Under the pieces are notes generated by a model. It saw only the letters and a program-made list of their open reading frames with translations, searched no databases and was not told the origin of the DNA. This document shows positions 23,210 through 35,535 of a stretch of 64,000 nt of DNA, one piece after another. The translations under genes and the position numbers were made by a program. Position 1 is the first letter of the stretch. Every line of letters starts with the position of its first letter. Source of the stretch: Holothuria scabra (taxonomy: Eukaryota > Echinodermata > Holothuroidea > Aspidochirotida > Holothuriidae); NCBI GenBank assembly GCA_037179385.1, contig CM074189.1, positions 26,969,648 to 27,033,647 on the forward strand, given 5' to 3'.

Positions 23210-24990
23210 TGGAAGTAACTTTTTAAGGGGAGGACCTTCGGCATTCGTCACTTGTTGTGGTAAATGCTATATCAAATAATACGTCGCTGTAAATTGAATA
23301 AGCATAGTCCTGATGAAGGGAAATCTCGTTATGATACAGTGTAAACAGTACAATAGCTGTATAAATATTAGTCATTTCTTGTACTCATAAATGCTACATT
23401 TGTGAAAGTTGTGAGCGGAAATATAAATTTCGCTTTTCTTCAGTAAATGTTCCCTACTTACAGCTTCCATAAAAGTAAGGGAAAATTAAATGGAAACTGG
23501 CCCATTTGAATTGCATGAACGAGAGACATTTCAGCTCATATCATTTTATGCCTAACCCTTATTTTCCCCTAATTTTCAACATCGCAAGGAAAGCGGTACA
23601 ATGTATCTCCAAACTGCCTCCAATTTCATATGCGTTGTGCGTTTTGGTTTAATGTGATGCGTTTTATTTTTTTGACTGAGAGATAAAATCAACTGTATTC
23701 ACTCATAAATGCAGCTTTTTAAAGAGTATAAAAAGGCCTAATGATTTAATACAATGTTCGATACAATTGATGCAAAGTTTTTCGGTTGGTATCAATGTTA
23801 TAATGTCAGGTGATACTAGGAGTTGCACATGTTTTACTCGAGTATGAATACACATTAGGTTGATCCATAAATATGAGTTAAGCATAGTCGGAACTTACAA
23901 CGAAAACAGTTGCTGCAAAACCCTGTTTAACACATATCCAAATTGGACATCTGGACAAGGACCCTTGATTATTACCAATAACCAAATGTAGCTGGAAGTA
24001 CCCCAAAGATACAGAAGTAATCATTCCACAAGACGATCTTCCTGCTCATTGACGGGAAAAGCAGAGGATAAGAGGGAATTATTATTGGGATTGTGTTTAG
24101 GGGCTAAATAAATCACAGCTAGTAAACTACAAAGGACTTTTCAATCAAATGACTGCTAATGTCTGCTTCAAAATTATGTTACTTTGATCTTTAAATATTT
24201 GGTGGGGTTGATACATTATTTAAATTCAACGGAGAAAGAGCAATAAACCTAATTAACATGAACATGACTTGAATCTATTTCATATTTATCCGATAGAGAT
24301 CTATCGGAGAGGTTATTGATGAAGTGCTCGGTGTGCAATTAGCTACAACATATATTAGCAGTGTAGTAAACTACAAATAGTTCCCATGTACTGCTAAGTT
24401 GTTCCTTATTTTTTGCTTTTGAAAGGAAGCGACATTTGACGTAAGAGACGGGACCGTGAAGGGACAAAAAGGTCAGGTGTCTAAGTACTTTTGGGAGAAC
24501 TAAAAGACCGCATAAGCTTTTGTGTATTACTAAGTCAGTTTTTTTTCCAGAGAAACCCAACAGGTTAAGGGTCTTCTAAGAGACCCCATCTTTCAATGAC
24601 AGAGGTATCTTTAATCTCGGATTGTTTGAACGAGATATAAAATCATTATGAAGCCTCAAAACTCTTTCAAAATGAAAAGGAGATTATTGAAGCAATATGC
24701 AACCTTTTGTTAAAGAAGAAGAATAAGCATGCAGGGTTTACTTGTTTCGAAGCTGAGCACCATGTTTCAAGTTATATAGCCGTTTAGTTAGACGCAACAA
24801 AGCCCTTTGGGGCACGTACAGAAAAACTCTTTAGAGTCAGCATTGCCTTCAAAGGCACTGGGTTTGGCGAGAGAGGATCAATATAGTTAACACCCGAGAG
24901 TCAAAGGACGAGGAACATGTCAAATCATCTTATTGTTTGTCCTATCGTCATTTTGTTTCATAAGATGACTCTTTGGTATATTTCACCAGG
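23210..24990. other. Intron sequence, nothing supported
   Basis: No domain-bearing frame or clear repeat was found between the pre-array exons and the inverted-end element that follows. Confidence 0.4.
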
Positions 24991-24995
24991 AGTAG

Positions 24996-26195
24996 GGGCC
25001 ACGATTTCGTGGGCAGGTAGGGGACCTTTAAGGGGACATTTTAGTAGTGCTTTTTAGCAATGGTCCCTATAATTTTGAAAAGGTTGCGTTGTTCCTTTTG
25101 TAACCTCGAACCCTCCTTGTGGAGGATGGCAGTTTTCTGAGCTGCCGGTTGCCACCTGATACCCCCAGAAAGCGGAACAATTAGTCTCTCACTTTCTTCT
25201 TTGCTAGGTTCAGCTTATTTCCCAAACAGGGTATGCTTGCCAGTTTCATTATTCAACGTGTCTAAAGGATCCGCCCGAGCCAAAAAGAAGATTCCGTTCC
25301 ATGTGGATTGGAACTTCGCAGGGAAAGAAAGGAACCTCGTGAACACTAAGGTTGACGCATTAGTGGTTTCCTTGTAACCGAGAAAGAAGCAATTGCATTT
25401 TTGAGTCTGACATGCGAATCGCAAGGATCCCACATCCGCCTGGGTTCTTTCATACGCACACACACACACACACACAAAAAAGGCGACGTCGACGTTTAAG
25501 AAGAAGTAAACGAAAGTATATTGTAATGAGTAAAAAAATAAAAGTAATCTCTTGATCTTGACAAAACAACAGTCTTCATCACCAGAGGGTCTCCTGTCTG
25601 CCACGGTGAGTCTCACCCCTTTAAATATCGGCAAATATAAACATACGTCACAACACTGTCCAAATTAAGGTGGAAATCAACGAAGTAGATGGTAGATAGC
25701 TTTAACTGCTGGACTTCCCTGGGTCCGCAATATATAGGCTAAAACATGATGTATCTCGTCATCAACAGAAAAATGGCCTCTCTGGCTTCAACATAACTTC
25801 AAAAAGCAGGCTGTAAAGAAACAACCTGGAATTTTACTAATTAATGGAAGCTCTTCTTTGGACAATTTTTTTTTAAAGTATATGGCCTCGTATAAGCTCA
25901 CTTACACCATCACAATGTTAAAATTAGCGTACTTCTCAAACCTGTATAATGCATACATCCCCTAAATAACAGTTTCGCTCTGCTGATGTGAATGTTCCTC
26001 ATACAAATCCACTAAAATTCAGGGTTTTAACACCTCTTTTCTGAAACACTCACATACTTCTAACGTACACCTGCAAAGTACTGCCTAAGTTCTCTCCAAA
26101 ATTACTTTAACTGAGAACAATTATAACTCTCTACCGTTAATAAAAGCACTTCAATATACGGTAAACGATTCCTGCCAAAATTCGTGGCCCCTAAG
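24996..26195. repeat. Candidate element with inverted TAGGGGCCACGA ends
   Basis: TAGGGGCCACGATTTCGTGG at the left and the imperfect complement CCTGCCAAAATTCGTGGCCC at the right (26173) suggest terminal inverted repeats of about 25 bp bounding 1.2 kb. There is no coding capacity inside and no clear target duplication, so this is tentative. A (CA)n microsatellite lies at 25456. Confidence 0.3.
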
Positions 26196-27407
26196 TCCCT
26201 ACGAACTCTATCGGAAAGTGTGCAGTTGAATTTTTAGTAGTTGCCCACACAAGAAGACTTTTTGGCCCATTCTACAATAAGTAATTTCTAGCTCCAGTAC
26301 ACGGTTCAAGCTATACTTCACTACTTTTTCATCCTTTACATCTTAAAGTATGTTTAAAATATCAGAAAATACAAAACTTACGTGAAAGTGAAAGTGTTGA
26401 CTGGTAACTCCGACCTTACGGCGAAGAACTCATCTCAGCGTCTCCGAGAACCCACTCGAGGAGAACCTACACCACAGGAGCGCATGTCCCCTTAGTACTG
26501 TCATATACACAGTAGCCCTTCCCGGCATTTCTGCCCTGGGCTAACAGACCTGGGATTTAGGTGTGGTTGCCTTGGAAGCTTACAAACCAGTGACTATATA
26601 CTAAACATTTTCACCTTACTTCCACCCTGCTTACGTTGTTACGTAACTCACATAGCTAGTACGTTCCAATTGCCTGATATGAGGAACACATCCATTCATT
26701 TCAGGTGCCTCGGCGACACCTTAAACAATAAGCCTGCATGACACGACTACAGCTGTCATGCTAAGGTCACTGAAAAAAGACGGGGTTTTAAAGTGACCGT
26801 GACATTGATAGCCCCTCTGCGGTTCTTGGACTGCATGTCATTTGTTCATGATGGGACCCTTCATGGACGTAATCCTGCAGCTTAGTCGGTGGCTCACCCT
26901 CTTGCAGATATTCAGATATTAATGGCGGTCTTTCTTGTCCTTCAATTTAATTTTTATTTTGAGGGTGCATTCTAGACACTGTCTAAGAATCCTTCGTCTA
27001 TTACAGTGCTGTCCTCTATTTCAGAGAAAATAGAACCTTCCCTAAGGTCTCAGATAGTCTAAGAGACACATCTTTAAGGCGGGAAAGTATTCCCGTGAGG
27101 AGAGACTTAAGCTCAGGTCATACTCAGTCGCCGACCTCAATGCGGAACGGAATTTTTGTCCGTCACGGTTGCGGCGACTAGTGTCAACAGACTTTTATTG
27201 TGCGTTTCTGATCCGCTTTGAGTGCAAAAGCCGGTTACCATGGTTTTATAGTCGTTCCCAGTGTACATGCGTACAATCCGTTCCTGATCCAAACCGACTT
27301 TATCTTTTTCCGCTTTTCGCGTATCAATGAGCAAGTTGAAACACCTGTCTGCATTGTGATAAACACATAGTAGAATAGAGAACCGATATATTAGATGCGG
27401 AGACGTA

Positions 27408-27650
27408 ATGACTTGTACCAAGAGGCAGCCATTTTTCTCTGAGGAGGATGAAAAATTGATTGAGGAAGTAAGAAGGTATCGAAATTTGTATGACAGCAGT
27501 TTGGATCAGTACAGAGACTTTCAAAGAAAGGAACAGTCCTGGATTGCTCTAGGCCGCTTGTTCTCAGCCAGTGGCCGGACGTGGAGGGACTGCAAACTTA
27601 GACAGATGGAAGCATTTGAGAGACAGATATACGAAAGCAAAACGATCTAA
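27408..27650 (+). CDS. MADF/Myb-SANT-like protein, probably part of a Harbinger-type transposon
   Basis: An 80-codon frame from ATG: PFFSEEDEKLIEEVRRYRNL, YDSSLDQYRDFQRKEQSW, IALGRLFSASGRTWRDCKLR, then a short tail. The L...V..Y..LYD pattern, a W.....l spacing and a second W in the third helix are typical of MADF/Myb-SANT-like DNA-binding domains. PIF/Harbinger transposons encode such a second protein. Upstream sequence at 27105-27190 (CGTCACGGTTGCGGCGACTA, AGTGTCAACAG) resembles the subterminal GCCGTTGCCGTGCTAGTGTG of the element at 20.1 kb, supporting transposon origin. The frame ends soon after the domain. A short host gene or retrocopy is the alternative. Confidence 0.5.
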   Translation: MTCTKRQPFFSEEDEKLIEEVRRYRNLYDSSLDQYRDFQRKEQSWIALGRLFSASGRTWRDCKLRQMEAFERQIYESKTI

Positions 27651-28454
27651 CGAGGGGCGTAGTGGAGACCCGGGTGGCAAAAACTTCAAGTGAAAGTATT
27701 ATGATTTTAATGACCTTCCTGTCTGATCATGTGAAACATTGTGACACCGACAGCAACATTCTAAGGTGGGTATCAACCACGTTAAACGTGGGCCTGAAAC
27801 TCTAGAGAAGGGGACATGAGAAGCCCCCACCCAAAGAAATCAGCCTTACTGATGTTATGGCTCAGAGAAAAGTACAGAGGGACACGGGGGTAGGGAGATC
27901 ATTTTAACTGGAGTATTGAAAGTTCTTTCCGGACCACCGTCCTGAGGGAAGGGGAAACTGGAAAATTTTGAATGTTGGAGAATCCTTAGCGGATGCAATT
28001 TTGTGGAATGTTGAGCCAATTGCCCGCAAAAATTACTGCAAATTTTTAACATTTTTTCTACAAAAGAAACAACTAAGGGGTTTTCGTCCTTGAATTACCA
28101 GAGGGGGCGGAGGTAAGGGCTACTTTCAATCCACGGCACTTTGATGACGCGGTTGGCCCCTGCCCCGCCCCCTAAGCCTGTGCCAACGTAGTGAAACTTT
28201 TTACTTTTAACGACCCGAGGCCTTAAATAAGTACATAGCGACTCTCCCAAGAAAACAACCCTTCTGCGTGGATGCCTCGATACCCGTCCTATTAGTTGCT
28301 CCGGGGAAGGGGCTACGTAGGCTATACGTTTTTTGAAAGTTCATATAAGTTCAGTTAGTCAATGGTCGTAGTAACTCAATAAACTGAACTGTCTCACAGT
28401 TCTTCACCTTGGCAGTCACCAGCTAGTGACATTCCCGTAGCCAGACAAGGTAAA

Positions 28455-29740
28455 GGAGGGACCCAATCAACGGGCCCACGTTGGGCCCATCATGGGTTAT
28501 CTGCGGACACCGTGGGATTTACATGGGCAATGTTTGTGGGCCCATGAGGGTGTTATGTGGGTGTTGTGTTGGCAGAGGATCGTGGGTAAATAATGAGCTA
28601 ACTTAGGTAGGACCCATGTGGGTTGAATCTGGGTGATGTATGGGGAGATGTTAATTAATGGGCAAATGATTGGCTAATTTTAATGGGGCCCATGTGGGTT
28701 TGCACGGCAGATTTTTGTGGGCGAATGATGGGTTGACCATAATATGGTTCATGTGGGTAATAATGGGCTCTGTGTCGGCATCTGTTCACGGGCAAATGGT
28801 GGGCTGACTTCAGTGGGGCCCATTTGGATTTTATATGGTTAGATGTCAATGGGGTAATGATGGGCTTATGATAATGGAGCCCATGATGGTTAACTGAGGG
28901 TGTTGTATGAGCAGATGTTATTGGGCAAATGATGTGTTGACTTAAATGGGGCCCATGTGGGTTTTGTAATGGCAGATAATTGTGGACGATAAATGGGCTG
29001 ACTTAAATGGGCTCATGTGGGTTTGAAATTTTTCTGCATGGTGTTACGAGACGACATCAACCAGATTGAATCATCGGACGAGCGAGTGAAAAATTCTAGA
29101 AAGTGCTGGCATCGGTGTTGTCTCTCGAGCATGTTCAACGGGTAACCCCAGAGAACATTCGCACAGTTACTGGAAACTACTGTATGATGTAACGGCCTAA
29201 TAATAGCCAACTTGTGGTTATGGGTTACTGAGCCCAGAACGTTCGCTGTTTGTTTTGTGCGAGAACAAACGAGACGTTTCCATAACAGTAAGTTCCAGAC
29301 TTTTCTGGAAGAACTACCAGATATATAAAAGGTCATGCAAGCAGTGTGACAAGAGAGAAGAAAACAGAAGATACACAGATGATACAGAGACCAGACGCCT
29401 GCTTCGCCGCTTAACGCTGTAATTGTGTCGCCATTTACCGAACACTATAGTCTTCATCCTGCCTTCGCGGAACCGAGTCCTACGCTGTGCTGCTGTACAA
29501 TCGACGCTAACAACACTGCCCCTTGGACAAAGAGTGATACCTTAAGCTGTAAAAGATTGTAAGTAGATTTATGATTAATTGTTGTGAATTTAAGGAAGTA
29601 GGAGGTGAATAATAATTAAGTTGTTTATTTTAATCTCGCTCTTCTGTGGTCTTTTGCTGTTATTGGTTTGAATTGCGACCAAGCCGTAACAATGGGCATT
29701 TGTTGTGGACAAATAATGGGCTACCTTTAGTTGGGCCGGC
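28455..29740. repeat. GGGCCCATGTGGGTT minisatellite, interrupted by a solo LTR
   Basis: Degenerate tandem units of roughly 60-65 bp built around GGGCAAATGATGGGCTGAC and GGGGCCCATGTGGGTTT, from about 28455 to 29035. They resume at 29692-29740 (ATGGGCATTTG, GGACAAATAATGGGC) after a 650-bp insertion. Confidence 0.75.
29042..29691 (+). mobile_element. Solo LTR, 650 bp, TGTTACG...CGTAACA
   Basis: The boundaries are TGTTACG and CGTAACA (TG...CA with a 7-bp inverted repeat). They are flanked by a 4-bp direct repeat ATGG (29038-29041 and 29692-29695). A TATA-like ATATATAAAAGG at 29320 fits an LTR promoter. No internal retrotransposon sequence follows, so this is what recombination between two LTRs leaves. 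Family (Gypsy-like by target size) is inferred. It sits inside the minisatellite, proving later insertion. Confidence 0.75.
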
Positions 29741-30439
29741 CAAATTATGAAAATTTTCAAAGTATAATTTCATTGAGGGAATCAGTCCTTTGCTGCAGAA
29801 AATTGGGGAGCAAATACCCCGACTTGAACTTTTTGCCAGCCGGGTCTCCACAACACCCCTCGTTAGGTCGTTTTGCTTTAGTATGTCTCATCCAGATACA
29901 ATCTCAGTTTGTTGCTTCAAGGTGAGTGTAGAAAAACTCAATTTATATAATGAAAACACTCTCAGTACCATTCATGCTGTGTAATATAAGCTTTGGTACT
30001 CTGCATTGTTTGAGTTAGCTGTCAGTCAAAGAGCTGAGCCAATTAAGAATTTGGGTACCCCCGTACCAAATTGTAGTTTGGGGTGAGAGGTTTAGCCCTT
30101 TACGGCGTTCGGTTTCGGTAACACGTGCAGCGACTGTGCTTGATCAGTTCCATCCAGTATACCAAATTAACACGCGCTGACGTCACATACATTATCTCTA
30201 TAGACTCAATAGGCTTTGTGTGCGATTCTTATTACTTAGAATGCAGCATCTTAAAATTGACTTACAACAGAGCCTAACACCTCCCTGCTTACAGTATGGA
30301 GAAACATCAGTGTTGGGGCAATATCATGGCAAAGGACAGGAGAACAACGTTGGAGAACAATCTCACTGCTCAGTTTTGATATGGAACATGCCCTTACAAA
30401 TGTCTAAAAGTAAATGGCGCACTGATTAACCAGAAATTT

Positions 30440-32610
30440 CCTAACAGGATAACTATAACCCTTTTCCCTAACCTACTTCTTAACCTAATCCCTAATCTAA
30501 TCCCTAACGCGAACAAAATATAAATTCGATACAATACAATGGCAACAGCCAATCAAAAAGCACCTTGTTAAACATTGCGCTTGTACCCGATTCTTTCTGT
30601 TTGGGGGCAGAAAATTTTCTGCCCCCAAAATGTAATTCTGCTTTGATATCTATCTAAACGGAGAGTCATCCATCAGTTAGTTCGAAGCGTACAGAAACGT
30701 TTGAAAAGTCGAACCATCAGGCAGCAGGAAATGGCATTTGCCAGGCTTATAAAGAATTGTATTGTATTGTATTGAGAAGATTTCCACAATAATATATACA
30801 TACTTATGATACAGTATTTACATTAGACACTAAATTGTGGGGGAGGTCTGAAAAAAGCTTAAAAGCTTGTACAGGCAGACCCCCTGTATCGGGTACCTTA
30901 AGGGTACAAAAAAATATATATATCTAAATAAATATTGGAAAAGGATTACTTAAGAAGAAATAAGAGAATAAGAAGAAGAAAATCAACAAGTTAATGATAC
31001 ATCACTACTGAGCATATAACACCATCTCATCAGGTTAATCCTTGGCTGCGTTAAGCAGATGATCCTTAAAGCACTTCGAAAATCTACTAGTTGAAGAGCA
31101 GGCTTTTAATTTATTTGGGAGACCCTGCTGGATCATGTTCGTTTCATAATTACCTTCAAGAAAACTCTCCACCCGACTCTCTCTTTTTGTATCCAACTTG
31201 TCCCTCTGAAATTTTTAAAGTAATGAAGGCTATGAGACCTACCTCATCTAGCGGTGTTGATAAAATCCCCACGTATGTATTGAAGGAAGTGTCAATTGTT
31301 CTATGTAATCCTATTTCATATGTATTTAACTTACCTTTTTCTAATGGAGTAGCCCTGACGGTACAAAGGTTGCTAGGATTATTCCCGTATTCAAATCTGG
31401 AAACAACTGCTTACCTTCTAACTATAGACCCATCTCCATATTACCGTGTTTTTCCAAAATTCTTGAAAAACTTGCGTATAACCGACTTATTGAATTTATT
31501 GATAAACATCACGTTATCTCTTCAAGTCAATTTGGGTTCCGTAAAAATTATACTACTTCTATGGCAGCTATTGATGTAGTTAATTACATAATTGAAGGTT
31601 TCAATAATAAAAAGTACACCCTAGGTTTATTTTTAGATCTCTCAAAGGCCTTTGACACAGTCAATCATTGTATTCTTCTTCATAAACTTTCACATTATGG
31701 TATTCGTGGTATTGCTCACGATAGGTTTTGTAGCTACCTGAGTAACCGTAAGCACTTTGTGCATGTCAATGGCGTTGCCTCTACTTGTAATGATGTAACA
31801 TGTGGTGTTCCACAAGGTTCTATCCTAGGTCCTTTATTATTTAATAAAGTGGATTAATGCAGTTACTATTTCGGGTTTTTCGTTTGCAATGATAAGAAAA
31901 AGTCATGTTTCTTTTCGGGGAAAACTATACAACGAAATTGAAAACGCATGCTGTGTTTTTTCTATTGCGACTCTTGGAAAAATTTAATATATATTGAGTC
32001 GATGAAACTGTCTATGTGATTACAAGTACTCCCGAATATAAATGATTATACTTCTATTAGAAGCACATTTTGAAAGTGTGACGCTATGACGTGGGTTTCA
32101 ATGAATTTTCAGATAAAAGACTAAGGAAGACATTCTCACACTGTATCATGATTGTATTGAAAAATAACTTACCCGATTTTCATAAAAATTGCCCGAATTC
32201 GACTAAACATTGTCCCCTTTGTCTGTGTAATTAATATGGAAATTGTAAACTTCCAACATTTTCAAAGCTTTGTCTGAATATTTTACAATTTCAGGCCCAT
32301 GTGTTTCAAGATTACAGTATGAAGTGGGGCTGATGAGGAAAACCTTTTTTTTCACAATCTACCCGAATATGTCTCAAATCATTTTTATCATTTTTATATT
32401 CCATGAAAATGTTACTCATTTTACATATATTTAGTTCTCTCTTTTTCGAGAAAAGATCTGAAAGTATTAAAATAATCGGCCATTTCGTGCATTTTATTGT
32501 TCAAGACTTAAAAACAGTCAGGGCATGCAGCCACATATTCCATTGTGTAGCCTCCAAGAATTGTACCAGTAATGGTCAATGCAATAAGGTCTTTTGTGGA
32601 AATTGAATTT
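30440..32610 (+). repeat. Dispersed repeat family R, copy R1 (interrupted by a LINE)
   Basis: Similar to 46110-47400 and in part to 44590-45230 and 49480-50560. Shared landmarks are AATACAATGGCAACAGCCAA, GGGGCAGAAAATTTTCTGCC (a palindrome-like block), GAGAGTCATCCATCAGTTAG, the GAAATGGCATTTGCCAGGCT block and, after the LINE, TTTCGTTTGCAATGATAAG, TTTCAATGAATTTTCAGATA and ATAATCGGCCATTTCG. The family identity is unknown. No coding potential was found. Confidence 0.65.
30755..31843 (-). mobile_element. LINE insertion with internal inversion (twin-priming product)
   Basis: The insertion is bounded by ATAAAG target duplications (30749-30754 and 31844-31849). The left part (30755 to about 31085) is minus strand: a (CAATA)n-type 3' tail followed by 3' untranslated sequence and a LINE-like end. 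The right part (about 31091-31843) is plus strand and encodes reverse-transcriptase motifs: SSSGVDKIPTYVLK, SNYRPISILPCFSKILEK, QFGFRKNYTT, GLFLDLSKAFDTVNH, GVPQGSILGPLLF, with one frameshift near 31350. Head-to-head orientation within one target-site duplication is the signature of twin priming. The RT motifs fit the Jockey/CR1 group. It lies inside repeat copy R1. Confidence 0.75.
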
Positions 32611-32619
32611 AGGTAAGGA

Positions 32620-34260
32620 TGTAATCCCTGTGCATGTATTTCTGTGGGTTTTTGCCACAAGTGTACAGTAGCAACTATGGGGTGGGGGGGGGGGGTCGGG
32701 ATATTTTTATTTGTGACTCAAAGGTTAGATGATGTTATTGGAATTGTTAACAGTATAATGATTAAAGAGGTGACTAGAAAATGTTCAATGCAGCAATAAA
32801 GTTGCTCCAGGATGTTGATCAATTACAGAAAACAAAGACTGAAAATGCATTCCCATCCACATTCAGTACCACACTATACAAATACATTGCTACTGAGATA
32901 AGGGTGGTGGGTAAGCGTCTGGTTGTGAGAGTGTTTAAAATCTGACAGCCTTTTAAGAAGAAAATTAGTGCAGAGATGTTCTCCTATCAGTTCCTTGTGT
33001 CTGCAGATTTACTATAACTCATATCATCAAGTTTCAGCAGGGTGATCATAAAATTCACCCTGTGGATACATCAACAGTGGATTGATATCTTTTGTTCATC
33101 AACTTCATATCCAGTGTCTCAGTAACTTTAACTAGAGGGTGACTCTTAGTTCCCTACACGAACCATGAACTCACTTTGTTTTGTTTTATCAATCTTAATC
33201 TCTTTTATCCCCATTATACCACTGAAGGTCATGAAACAAATAATGGTAACATGGGCAAGTACTTATAGATGAATTCGGTCATTGCGTGTGTTAAGTTACT
33301 GTGGGCAGCCATAAGTGGGTCCATCAGCCTTAAATCATCCTCATGTACTGTCTAATTGTATTGTCCAACCCTCATATACAGTGAAATGGAGGAAAGCAAG
33401 AGAAATTTCAGTGTGCAACGATCCATGGTACAAGTAAGCAAGGAAGTTGAAAGATTTAATGGTGATAGACCCCAGTTCTGGCTAACCAAAATCAGACTAT
33501 CGCTTGCTGTCTGAATTCATCTATACCTAATTATTTTGCCCTCTCTAACTTTCTCCTCATCATGTTAAAACCATTTGTACTACAAGATGGCTTGAGTATG
33601 CCATTGTACCTGTTACTTTTATTTCAAAAGCGCCCATTAAAGTTGCAATAACTGAAAATATTAGCCCAGCTAACCCCATGACCAACTTTGGTGGATTTCT
33701 ATGCCACTGCATTTGGTGATCAAACTAGGATATTTTGGCAAAATCCCAGTGTAAGCTGTTAAGAGAAAATACGGTCACTCATAGTCGCCTTTGTATATAA
33801 ATGTAAGGATGTGTAAGGGTGTATTGAGCGTGCATGCATGTATGCATACATTATTAATGCTGATCTCATATATTGGTACAAATGAGTCTTCAGAATGTAA
33901 GTGCCTCATGCTGAAATCAATGTGAAGTGACAGAAATTCAGATTTTTGAACATTGTTAAGAGATAAATTCCATCAATCCTAACATTGGAGATTAAATATA
34001 CAAAACAGGATCTTGTTGCTTTCTGTGTGATGAGCAGTTACTTTTAAAAAGCCACGTTGAAAAAACGTATGAAAAATTAAAGCAAAAACCCGAACAAAAC
34101 GTGTTTTCAAAGTTTCTATGCAAAAAATAGGTTTAGAAATGCCATTTCTGGCGATTTGGGAGGCATTTTGGGCTGAAATTTTCGAATGCTTTGTGTCAAT
34201 TCATGGTGACTTGGGGGTTTTGCCCCTACCTAGAAATTTTGCCCCCCCCCCACTGACAAA
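32620..34260. other. Intron sequence before the HYR array, nothing supported
   Basis: A long G-run at about 32683. Short frames only, and no element ends. Confidence 0.4.
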
Positions 34261-34286
34261 TTAACATGGACGTACGCCCATGTTAA
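34261..34286. repeat. 9-bp-arm palindrome at the left edge of the HYR array
   Basis: TTAACATGG and CCATGTTAA flank ACGTACGC, immediately before the first array-type intron sequence (about 34288). It may mark the original breakpoint of the duplication. Confidence 0.6.
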
Positions 34287-34573
34287 TTTTGCTATTTGAC
34301 TTTTCAGTTAATGCCCAATGTAAAAAAAAAAGGTTGTTTTTAACTTTTCCTTCTTCAAGAAATAGTCACGCTTTTGACATGTATTCCAAACCAAGCCATC
34401 ATGTTGTTACACACAAATAGTGATTTTATATTGCAATGGATTTCTTACATCTCTCGACGCTTATAAAAAACTTGTCATTGAAATTCATAAATATAAATTT
34501 CAGTTACCGTTAACATTTAGCTAATATTGGAAGTAAATCTTTCCATGATTACTTTTGGTTTGATGCCTCTTAG

Positions 34574-34825
34574 GTTTACAATCACCTCCTGTGATCACCT
34601 GTCCTGACTCAGTGGTTGTGACATCTCTGGCAGGAAATGTTGGCAACGCTGCAGCATGGGACTCACTAACCTGTGTTGATGCAGAGGATGGAACCATCAC
34701 TACATCTCTGTGTGTTCCTGCATCAGGATCTTTCTTCCCTGGTGTTGATGTAAACACAGTTACCTGTACATGTACAGACAGTGGTGGATTATCTGATGAA
34801 TGTACCTTCTCAGTGACTGTTACTG
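34574..34825 (+). CDS. HYR exon A1 (array exon 1)
   Basis: A 252-bp symmetric phase 1-1 exon between a gatgcctcttag acceptor and a GTTAGT donor. It encodes one HYR (hyalin repeat) module of about 84 residues. Landmarks are PPVITCP at the start, VVVTSLAGNVG, CVDAEDG, CVPASGSFFPGV, CTCTDSGG and CTFSVTVTG at the end. HYR modules are Ig-like beta-sandwich units of extracellular proteins, thought to mediate adhesion. This copy has six cysteines, more than the usual HYR pattern. The A-type copies carry the PDSV/AAWDSL variant. The donor sequence doubles as the apparent in-frame TAG stop, so the unspliced ORF ends exactly at the exon edge. Confidence 0.85.
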
Positions 34826-35270
34826 GTTAGTAGGATCTAATTTGGCTATTTGCCTTTCAGGTAATGCAAAATGCAATAAAAGTTTAACTCAAAATATGGG
34901 CAAATATAATCGCTTTCAACTTTTCCTACTTAAAGAAATAGTCAAGCTAGTATTCCAAACCAAGCCATCATTTTGTTAGATACAGATAGTGATTTTATAT
35001 TGCAACGGATTTCTAACATCTCTCAAAACTTATAAAATACTTGTTATTTAAATGTATTAAAAGAATAGGCAAAAGCAATTTGGCAGCGGCACAGCATGTT
35101 TGAAAGAACTCAGACATTCAGCTCCAATTTTTTTTTCTGTAGGAAAGTGAAAGTTATCGCAGCTTATACATCTTCTACTTCCAGATGGTCTATCATTAGT
35201 ACGATGAACATAAATAAGACCGTAAATGTTTATTCACGTTAAAATGTTATAGTATATTATTTTTCCTATC

Positions 35271-35535
35271 TGTACCGTCACAACTCCAAATAATCTACCG
35301 GTTGCCGCATGCCCCGATTATGTTTCTCAGGTTTCCCTCGAAAAAAATGTTTGTTACATTGCAATCTGGGACCAACCAATCTGTGTTTATGCAGATGATG
35401 GAACCATCACTTCATCTGTTTGTGTCCCTGCATAAGGATCTTTCTTTTGTGGTATTGGTGTAAGCATAGTTACTTGTGAATGTACAAACAGTCGTGGATT
35501 ATCTGTTGCATGTACCTTCTCAGTGACTGTTGCTG
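35271..35535 (+). pseudogene. HYR pseudoexon P0
   Basis: Degenerate HYR copy recognisable in frame (VTTPNN, CVYADDGTITSSVCVPA, then a stop, then GSFFCGIGVSIVTCECTN and ACTFSVTVAG). The TAA in CCTGCATAAGGATC replaces the Ser codon of intact exons. The 3' end keeps the GTTAGT donor. No convincing acceptor sits directly before the homology. Confidence 0.75.

Noticed and set aside
25215..25634. 139-codon minus-strand frame
   Set aside because: It runs through a (CA)n microsatellite, giving CVCVCV, and has no recognisable domain.
28455..29040. CRISPR-like repeat array
   Set aside because: Units are degenerate and contiguous without unique equal-length spacers, and the genome is eukaryotic. It is a minisatellite.
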